Assembly (NCBI GenBank): GCA_022828595.1
Contig: JAKGHH010000008.1
Location: forward strand, 28,016,378 to 28,080,377
Reading direction: 5' to 3'
Source: Nelumbo lutea
Lineage: Eukaryota; Streptophyta; Magnoliopsida; Proteales; Nelumbonaceae
DNA: 64,000 nt
The notes beneath the pieces were generated by a model. That model did no database searches. It was not told the origin of the DNA and saw nothing but the letters and a program-made list of their open reading frames with translations. The position numbers and the translations under genes are program-made. Below are positions 22,440 to 64,000 of this stretch, one piece after another (the stretch's first letter is position 1; each line of letters opens with the position of its first letter).

Positions 22440-24558
22440 AAATATTTATCAAAATAAAAGGATCATTCATAAGCAAGAGATAAATTCATTAACTAGATAA
22501 ATACAATTATACAATCAACATACATACAAGAAATTTTCTATGCATTGGAAAGAGAAAATGGCAAAAAAGTTAACTATGAACAGTAAGAAATCCAGCCTTT
22601 TCAATTGGCAATGCACAAGCTAACACCATTTACCTCCATATACACCATCTTTCTAATTAATGGCTGACACTCCATGATACATGTGCAAAATCCCTTTGCT
22701 AGGTGGAAACAAGTATTGCAAAATGGCCCACCAAAAAGAAATTTCCTTTGCTTCATGAAAGATCAGATTTTAGCCTCACCTACAAATTTCATGCTGCAAC
22801 AAGAAACCACCACCAAATGCTTCATCATGATCAGGCTCCATTCTTGACATCTTGAACCATTCGATATGTGAGACTAAGTCTTATGTCAGTTCCCACAGAA
22901 ATCCATATATATTACTGCCAACCCATCACAGGATTCTACCCTAACTTACACTGTATGCCCAGCTTTCTTACATCTAGTGCCTGCAAAAAGGAAAAGGCAT
23001 CTCTCTTGAGCACAATAAGCTATAAACTAACAAAGTCGGAATCAGAATCAACTGTGAGCGTCATGAAGGATCTCATGCCAAGGGACTGGGAAATGCTTAG
23101 ATTTTGAAAGTCTGATATATCAAACCACCTGGGTATCACTATCAGGTATACATTCTTTATAATTCTCATTGTTCAGAAACCAGACTGGGCATAGAACCGA
23201 AAAAGGGAGAGGTTCATGGGTCAAAGGTTCAACAATGGTTAAACTGGAGGTTGAACTGTAATAATGTGGGATATGTGGGGGATAGATGGCTAATTTAGTT
23301 TTTAAAATAAATGATCAGGGTAACTCACATTTTCTTTAACATACATGTGTATTAAAGCAATATGTACGCTAAAGAGGCAGAAATAAATGTACATGAAGAG
23401 ATGGATTAATGATAACAAGACGATATACATAAACAAGAGGTCTAGGGTTGAAGTCTTGTCCATTACCTTTGAAGTTTCTATTCATGTTGTGACCCAGGTG
23501 GTTTCATAAAACTGGGACCAGTTCACCGGTTTTCCAGTTAAATTGGCTGTTCAGCTGGTTTTCATGAATGATGGTTTTCAAGGTATGACCAAACCAGCCA
23601 GGGAGCCAGTCACGGTTCAACCAGTTATTAACTTACTCCACGAACTGCCCAAATGTTAGAGCCGCTATGTTAAAAAAAATCTGACTAGTTTATTAACCCC
23701 ATGATGGAGATCTAGTAGCTACTGTTAACTTCTGGATTGAAGTGAATTTGTTAAAATATGCAAACTTTTATTTATTTTGCTTCAAATCAAAAGACGACAA
23801 TTAATTCAAGAAAAGTCACAATATATAAAGCATACAGAGGATAAATAACAAACATAATCAAAATTTACTAAATTCTTGTACACCTGGATTTTAAGATATT
23901 GAAATGATTGAATTTCTCTTCTTCAAACATGCTCAAAAAAAAGTAAATAAATTATTCTGAAGCCAAAACAAAAAGCATATAGTTTATGGCATAAAGCTCC
24001 AAAATATAGGCACTTATGTCAAAAAGAAGCCGCCCCCATTTCCAAAAAAGACAAAAAAAATCCTAGGCTGACAAGTTCAAAAGTTGACACGTCAATTTGT
24101 TAATATCTTCTTCCCCAAAAAATAGTGTTTTTGCAGAGTCACCTCATTTGTTCTTTAACTTCTGAGGACTTTCTAGCACCTTGGGTCACCTGGTGCTTTA
24201 ACTACACAGTTCAAGCACCTCAACCTCTACAAGTTCAATGATCAATCCATAAAAGTGAAACTAATTCAACATTTATTTCCAAATTCCACTTTCATAGTTT
24301 TCTGTTTTAACTCTCCAAAAAGTGGCATAGATCAGATGGAAATGTTCAACTGAATAGACCATCTTTCAGCTAGAATTATTAGTCAGATCCCTAAAATGGT
24401 ATACCTTAACCTGCAAATCAAATAAGAGTGCTCTTTCTAATCAGTATTAGAGAAAGTTCATTAAGAATTAACTGTAAGCAATAGAGAACACAACCCAAGA
24501 TATTCTAAAAGAACCAAGTGATGGAATCATATTCCTCATATACAATGGAAGTACATTG
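22440..24558. other. 3' flank of TGS1; repeat remnants, no coding exon found
   Basis: The TGS1 stop is at 24561-24559, so this stretch should contain its 3' UTR and polyadenylation region, but I cannot place the end. Between 23180 and 23660 lies sequence rich in accggttt/gaccagtt words of the same type as the element at 33795, with a tRNA-like B-box word (gggttgaagtc) near 23450. Short open frames have no domains. Confidence 0.45.
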
Positions 24559-57094
<32,536 letters not shown>

Positions 57095-57095
57095 G

Positions 57096-57105
57096 ATTAT
57101 AAATA
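57096..57105 (-). promoter_or_regulatory. TATA-like box of TGS1
   Basis: The minus strand reads tatttataat just above the first ATG at 57094. If this is the working TATA box, transcription would start about 30 bp downstream. The ATG at 57049 would then be the real start. Confidence 0.4.
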
Positions 57106-57475
57106 GCAGTGGCCAGTGGGAGAGTGGGAGAGTGGAAATTTGAAAAAGGTAAATTACTTTTAACTCCTCTGAGTTTCGGTAAATTACTAAAACCTTCCCC
57201 CTCACGTCAACCGATTAGAAGAGCTTTCACCAAAACTCACGGTGGTTGTCACGGGTCAAACCCTTTTCGTATTATGTCTTTCCACACAAGAGGTACTGCC
57301 ATTTAGAACTTAGAAGAGAAGACAGATCGACCACCATGGGGGTTGCAGCCAAAGCCATTCAACAATATTGTTGTTTACTTGTTTTGCTTTCGAAAAAATA
57401 AATTGTCACACCAACAAAATAATATAATTTTGCTGAGTTTTTTTTAACCAAACCCTTCGATATTTTCTTCAAACC

Positions 57476-57690
57476 AAGGTTCAAAATATTAACATAATCC
57501 GATATGCCGTCCATACTTTTTTAAGTTTTATTTATTTTTTTAGAAACTGGTTCAGAGGGTCGGTTTAAGGCGACCACCCTCTGAACCAGTGTCTGACCCA
57601 ATATAACTCTTGGAGGGGCATATCGGTAAGCTATCGGCACAATACATATTGGCCGATATGGACCAATACATATCAATACTTTGATCATTG
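57476..57690. mobile_element. MITE of the caaggttcaaaatat family, 215 bp
   Basis: Left end aaggttcaaaatattaac; right end reversed caatgatcaaagtattgat. Flanks cttcaaacc (57467-57475) and attcaaaca (57691-57699) match at 7 of 9. Shares the ggttcagagggtcggtttaa block with the copy in copia C. Confidence 0.7.
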
Positions 57691-57959
57691 ATTCAAACAC
57701 AACTTAATTGTTGCATTCATAAAAGTGCCGATGCAAATATGTATGGTTCATGAGAATGCAAAGTTGGTTTTGTTTTGCATCGATGAATTTTGGATTCTTA
57801 CCAAACAGATTTTATTGTGATGGATACAATTGTACAATCACTAATTCTAAGGCTGAAATCTACCTTTTCCACATTGACCAACTTTGAGTGCAAAATCTCA
57901 TTTTTAGTACCAAAAAAAAAAAGAAAATTTCTAGCATTTTTAATACAAAAATGTATTTT

Positions 57960-58360
57960 TATTGTGAGAATCTAAGGCCAAGCAATGGGAGTGCCACCAA
58001 ACAAAGCCATAAGGAGTCGCCACCTGAATTTTATGCTAGCCTAAAAACCAACATTTTAAAAAACGACCTAAAAATGGAACCATTCTGGCCACCGGTTTCT
58101 GGATCAACGGTCCGATCGTCTAGTTCAAATGGGAGGCCTGTTCTGACAGCAAAATTAAAAAAAAATAATTAAAATATAAAAAAATGGCCAAAAACTATTG
58201 AACAGGTTGATAGGTCAATGGTTCAACCACTCGGATCAATGGTTTTTGACTAGATTCTAAATTTGGGGTAAAACGGAACCAGTTGCCTAGACTATTCCCA
58301 GGCCGAATGGTCCAACCGTCTGGTCTGGGTCAACAGCAGTTTGAAAACATTGCTAAAAAC
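57960..58360. repeat. accggttcaacc-type repeat remnant
   Basis: Contains ccaccggtttctggatcaac and gaacaggttgataggtcaat and ends gtttgaaaacattgc, like the right end of the element at 33795-34338. The left border is unclear. Confidence 0.45.
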
Positions 58361-58379
58361 AATAAGATGAAAGGGGGGA

Positions 58380-61300
58380 GAAGGAAATGAGGTGAGGATG
58401 ATTTTGGAAAACATTTAAGTCTAAAAAAGAAAATTTCAGTACAAAATCATCTAATTGGTTCCATTAAAACCGGTCTCTAACCATGTTAAATAAGAGATTA
58501 GTTATGAGTGTAGCCATTAGGCACTACACATAGTCAGAGTCGAATTCTACTCTACTTCATTCCTTTATTACTTAGTATTTAACTTCACTATTCTAGCCCA
58601 TTTAATCATAAAACCAAGGATATCTCAATTCTCTACTCAACTCACCTCTTTTTGATGGCTTCAAGTAAATAGGATTTATCTTCAATGGTCACCAAAAGTC
58701 TAGTTTTCTAATCTACATATCTAGATGCAAAGCTACATGATATTGAAGCACAACTATACTTATTACTTCTACATGATCCATGGGCAATAAAAGAGAGTTA
58801 TAAATGATGCATGAGTAGGAAATGCTAATAAACTCAAAACACTGAAATACCCCAAGATACTCAAAATTTACCTCTAATTTTCACAAAAGAACCACCCCTT
58901 TTAAAGATCCTAATTAACGAGAATGACAAAGTAAGCATCTAACAGTTTACGAGCTTTTTATGCAAATCAGACAATCCTTACCAAGACTTAGGAAACTAAA
59001 AATCACTTGCACATTAAATTTCACAATCAAATTCCAAAGATCCATTGTTCATTATACTAACTTTCCTTTTGATGGTCCTGAATAATGCAATATCAAAACC
59101 TTGAATTTATAAAACTAAATCCAACACACCACCACCTCAAAAACCTTGAGATATAATCATCTATCAAATATCATCTCTAAACTTCGAGGACCAACCATAA
59201 AAGTTGTCAATATCCCATTCTAACAGCCTTGAATGAATAAAACTGTAATGACTAAGATTAATAGATTCTTTACCAAATTTGAACCTTCCACATGATTCAT
59301 CATCTTAAGTTGTCTCTACATGTCAAATTTCAATTCAAAATTTCTCTGTTTAATCATTTATTCATTAAAGATTCCAATTCGGTAGTTATAATTAAATTGG
59401 CACCAAAATCCATTATCCAAATAACTAAACAACTCACCAATCAGGGGTGCCCTATTGATATGTTAGCTAGTTCTCTCCAACATTGATGTGAAATCAATTC
59501 CAGTGACCACTGATTTAGGAAAGGGGGTTATTAGTGGTATGTAGCACCAAATGCCAAACAATAAAGCCACTCCCATGGAGTCCAAAAACCTCGAAATGAT
59601 ATACCCATCCAATCACAACCATCAATTCCCTTATTTCCTTCTAATTAAAATAAGTAAGATTCTCATTTTAAGCATTCACTTGGTTGTTAAGCTATAAATT
59701 AAAATCCTAATTTGAACCAAATAATTCAATCTTTATCCATGACCAAATTCTATCTATTCCATCAAATTCTACACATTCCAAAATGCTTACCCACCAAAAT
59801 TCAACCCCAAACTCCTCCACTTGACCCACCACTAAGCTAAGATTCTATTATGGCAAATCTCAATCATCGAATCTTATCAGATGTGGATTTTCATTACAAA
59901 GGACACATTTAAACTAATTAGACCTCAGTGTCATGTTAAGAGACTCTAAGAAACCACAACACATCAAATTTCATGACCTAATTTACCCACTTGACTATCA
60001 ACTAAAAAGATTTTGTTTCAACACATTGCATTAAATCGCCTCTTCTTTTTCCCAATCTAATACCTTAAGAGGGTGAGGTTGATGTTGATCCTCCACTTAA
60101 ATTCTCAAACCACATGGACCAATAAAATTATGCCTATTAAGCTTAAAATACAAAGAAAAACCTAAGATACACCATTTTCTATAAAAAGATAAAATGATCA
60201 CTATGGTTGACTCAAATTTACATTCTATGCCATCAGGAGCCTGAAATTCGTTTTAGATGTATCAAATGCAACCTAACCTCCCATTGGATGCACAAAACCC
60301 CTTGAAACCAACCCCAAATCGAAGAGAAATGTTGCATATATAAGGAAAGTTGACTAAAAGCCCTTTCCACTTGAAAATCTTACATAAAAACATTTTCTTC
60401 AAGCCCTAGCCACATGTAAACCAACTTTCAAACCTTTTTACCACAACTTTCTCTATAAAAGGGAACCAAATTGAGCAAGAAGAGGGGGGGAATAGGAGAA
60501 AAATTCTATAACACTCTTAATCATCTAAGAGAACCCTCAATTCATTTTTCACATTAAATCCCCAAAAAACTAACAATCCAATGTTTAAATCTGCTCCAAA
60601 CACTTGCCCCTTTCTCTTTGACCAATCCATCAAAAACTAAAAGACCCACACTTTATGTATTACCTTTTTGGGATCAACTGGCATTGCAAGAAAGATCCCT
60701 AAGGTTTTAAACTTACCAAACTTAGAGAAAATTCCTGACATGGAGTCTTGGAAAGACAGATTTGACCCAATTTTTTCTCTTGCAAGTTGTAATCTTCATC
60801 ATTCCACTCTCTAAGGCTTTACGCCACTCCAAAGGCATAAGCTCATCTGTCCTTTATTGACTGATGGTTTGAGAAATGAAGTATCTAGCCATTCCTCAAG
60901 CAAACCGACTAACTAAACCGAAAAACCAATCCAAACCGATCCTTCAAGTTTGAGTCAGTTTTCGGTTTGGTGAATATGCAACCTGGCCAGTCGGGTAGAT
61001 TGAACACAATCACTAAAACTGACCCAACCTGACCAGTGAACACCCCTATATAAGATGGATTTCTTTTTTCTCTTTCATTCATTTTTTTGCTTATCTCCTT
61101 ATAGGTAGTTCACTGTAAATTGCCACAACTTTTATGTTTTAGATTCTTTTCTTTTATCGTGTTCTACAAAATATTTTAAGTCCTTTCATTTGTTTGGCTT
61201 GTTTCCCCAATAATTGCTTTTCTTTTTTGGGTTTGTGGCGCACAACTTGGCTATGCTTTTCTTTATGTCTTTCTCCAACCAAAGAGGATGATCCCATTAC

Positions 61301-63170
61301 ATTTGTTATAAGCAATGACAACCAAAGAGGTTGTTGTCTATGTTTATCCATTTATTTAAGCAATTTTTTTTGTCTGAAAAGCATAATGAAGTAAAGAGTT
61401 GTCTCGCTAAGTACCCAAGCAACATCTGAGGCCATGTTGGAGTTCTTAATTTGTTTTTCTTTGCGAAGAATGGAGAGGTTACTGCTTCTACTACTTTAGT
61501 TGTCTTGGAATGCTCCTTGGTTTAAGCTTCAGTTATATCCTATGCGAAATGAGCTGTTTAGAGAGGACAAAAAACAACACAAGACTTATAGAGGGAAATA
61601 TAGTTGCCAAAGCTTCATGTGTTTCTCTTTTCATGGTCCATGTCCAAGCACTCCCCTGTCCAACTTTATATTTAAAATAAAAAAAAAAATCAGTAATTAA
61701 CATAATTTGATAAAAGCCAAATATGGAACTGATGTGGAATGAAACCTTCATTCCTGGACAACCCAGAGAGTCAATATTTGAAGAAAGGTCTTGTTAAACT
61801 CTCAACATGGCTGAAATAGTTTCAAGAGAAACTACTCATGTTAATTGTAGAAAATAGTGATGTTGCTTGGTTGCCATTTACCCCTCTTTATGCTGATCAA
61901 AAGAGAAAGAGAAACTAGTTAAGGTTGAACAAGAACAATATGAGTAGGAATAAGAAATAGTAAGGAATTGCATCTTAGTCGAATAAGGTCACATTAAGTT
62001 TCATATAATTTTGCATTTTCATATAATTTGAGCAATTAACACAATTTTGCATTCAATTCTTCCAAATTGGCCTTCAACGATCAGCTTAGCATGTGAATTA
62101 ATTTCGCTTTTGGGTTTTCTTTGCCTTTTGTTGCATTAAAGCCCCCGTAGAAAAGGGTAAAATTTAGGTTAATTTGCTTAGTACAATCTCACTACACTGT
62201 AACAGGTTATTGAATCCTGTAAACAGGGATCATTTAATTATCAAAATGAACTTGGTTTTTAGCCTATTCAATTCTAGTTAAATCATATTGTATGTTTATG
62301 CCTAGGTTTATGTGTGTGTATATAACCCTATCTACCCTAGAGTTATTTCTATTTGAATCCAACCTTCCAGGAACCCATCTAATTTGAACAGTCATGACTG
62401 TCAAGATCTCCCAGTCTCATTTAGATAGTGAGCCAACTGCTAGAAGCCACTTCCCTTAATGGCCAAAGGGGAGACTCAAGACCATTTGGTGATAAGGCAC
62501 CAATAAGAAGAGCCATCATTTACCAAACTGTAAGTTTCTTGTTTAATCTATCTCAAATCTAGTAGTAGATTAAGCCATGGGGGAAGGGGGGCGGGCTACA
62601 TTCCATAAAGTTTAACTAGTTTGGAAAACAGACTAAAACATCTTATAGAAATACTATCCTTTTCCCAAGAACAAAATAAAATTTGGTTTTTGTTTTTCTA
62701 TGTTGAACCCAAAATAAAGTCCCTCTAAAAAACATATTTCCATTGTGGAATTCAAAACTCTAATGCACTTCAGATGAGCAAAAGAACTCCACATAGCAAA
62801 GATTTACAATGCAGCAAAATAACACATTTGCAGCCACTCACCCAAACCCTCAACCCTCTACCAAATAAAAAGAGTTTTAACTCATTTACATACACCCAAT
62901 ACTCTATTCAGTGTCAAATAACAAATTAGATTCACCAGATAAACAAATATCAGAACCAATAGTTATAGTCAATACACAAGTTCAACAGAATAAACCTAAC
63001 CATGAAATCTAGATCCACTAGGTAACCTTCCAAGGTGATAGATTATAGTCAAGTTACATTGCACCCCATTTATAAAGAAAATATAAGTTAATTCTTTTAA
63101 CTTAATGTGACTCTTGTTATTACATAATTATATGGTTTATTTTACCAGTATTTGACTTTCAAAGGAACTT
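58380..63170. other. Intergenic, no gene recognised
   Basis: AT-rich, with short frames lacking domains. A patch at about 60895-61050 is rich in aaaccga/tcggttt words and ends aacaccccta, like a single hAT terminus. No splice-supported exon or RNA gene was identified. Confidence 0.5.
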
Positions 63171-63184
63171 TAAAAACTGAATTC

Positions 63185-63592
63185 TAGGGGTGGATTCGAG
63201 TCGAGCCGAGCCGAATTGTATCAGGCTCGAGCTCGGCTTGAGTCAATAGTTCATAAGCTCGAGCTCGGCTCAGCTTGACTCGTTTTATATTTTATAAAAA
63301 TATTTTATTATATATTTTATAAATATTTTATTATAAAAATATTTAGAAAAATAAAAATTATAAATATTTTTTATTTTATATTTAAAAAATTAATAATTAT
63401 AATATATATTCGAGCTGGCTTGCGAGCTTCACGAGACGAGCTCTAGTAAGCTCGAGCTTGGCTCGTTTAATAATCGAGCCACTGAATTAGGTTTGAGCTC
63501 AAGCTCGGGCTCGGCTGAAACCGAGTTGAGCCAAGCTTTTCACGAACTAAGCTCGAATAGCTCGTGAAAAGCTCAATTCGTTGCCACCCCTA
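63185..63592. mobile_element. Non-autonomous hAT element, 408 bp
   Basis: Starts taggggtggattcgagtcga and ends ttcgttgccacccctа-type sequence (terminal block gccacccct plus a, to 63592). The 8-bp duplication ctgaattc is exact (63177-63184 and 63593-63600). Both arms carry many copies of gctcgag and its complement; the centre is A/T only. Confidence 0.93.
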
Positions 63593-63600
63593 CTGAATTC

Positions 63601-64000
63601 AATCATAACTATCTCTTTATATTTTGATAGTTAATGGCAATATAATCACCTCTTTATATGTTTGCTATGTTTCTTGTGTTATAGGAAGACTTGACACTAG
63701 AGATCAATGGAGGCTGCAAATGTAGTAGAAATCTATGACAAACTTGCAACAAACTCATGGACTATATGTTGATTTCTTGAATTCAACTTTTCTAGTTTGG
63801 GATTAGGCTTTATCCCTTTCTTTCAACAAAGATGATGTACTCTTCTTAGTAGGTTTCGGAATGTATTTTTGAAGCAATTGAGCCTCAAACTTCTAAGTTG
63901 ATAGTTGTCTATGTTGTGCATGGTTAATGCATATAAAAATATCTGTTGTCCATCAAATTCTTATTACTTGGAGAGCTTTGAACTTGGAATTCGATTTTCA
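63601..64000. other. Right edge, no gene recognised
   Basis: An acceptor-like gttatag|gaag occurs near 63684, but the following frame has no recognisable content. Nothing can be supported here. Confidence 0.4.

Noticed and set aside
22868..23107. 79-codon plus-strand frame as a neighbouring gene
   Set aside because: No conserved motifs, no splice-supported continuation, and it lies in the likely 3' flank of TGS1 on the opposite strand.

Overview
This window is nuclear DNA of a flowering plant. The grounds are a spliced plant-type TGS1 gene, the first exon of a plant NUDT3-like gene, Ty1/copia elements with plant initiator-Met primer sites (TGGTATCAGAGC and variants), hAT elements with 8-bp target duplications, plant L1- and RTE-type LINEs, and long AT-rich gaps. 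I cannot name the species. No organelle genes, rRNA, CRISPR or bacterial operons are visible.

Host genes. (1) At 970-1050 (minus) lies the first exon of a NUDT3-like Nudix hydrolase; its other exons must lie off the left edge. (2) From 57094 down to 24559 (minus) lies a complete six-exon gene for a trimethylguanosine synthase (TGS1, RNA-cap guanine-N2 methyltransferase). I assembled it by matching exon phases and GT/AG borders. Its CDS is only 819 bp (272 codons plus stop) but covers 32.5 kb, because introns 2, 3 and 4 are about 4.1, 16.9 and 9.9 kb and are packed with transposons.

Layout. 1-2.5 kb: Nudix exon, a tail-only retro-insertion, a small MITE. 3.1-6.8 kb: an old hAT element inserted into the end of another hAT element. 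7.6-11.5 kb: three more TIR elements. 12.5-20.3 kb: a plus-strand copia (E) containing a small hAT element and a minus-strand copia (A), which holds a plus-strand copia remnant (D). 20.7-24.5 kb: MITE-like remnants and the 3' side of TGS1. 24.6-57.1 kb: TGS1. Its intron 4 carries an L1-type LINE split by a MITE, itself split by copia B. Its intron 3 carries copia F, split by a hAT element, itself split by copia C, which contains a MITE and a LINE. The rest of intron 3 has a 1.1-kb TIR element and an RTE LINE. Intron 2 has a probable solo LTR and a second RTE fragment. 57.1-64 kb: mostly featureless, with a few MITEs and one small hAT element.

The retroelement reading frames are all broken by stops or frameshifts, whereas the TGS1 exons are intact with proper splice borders. 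The three copia elements inside TGS1 introns all run opposite to the gene. The most notable result is the nested, datable series of insertions inside an apparently working single-copy-type gene.
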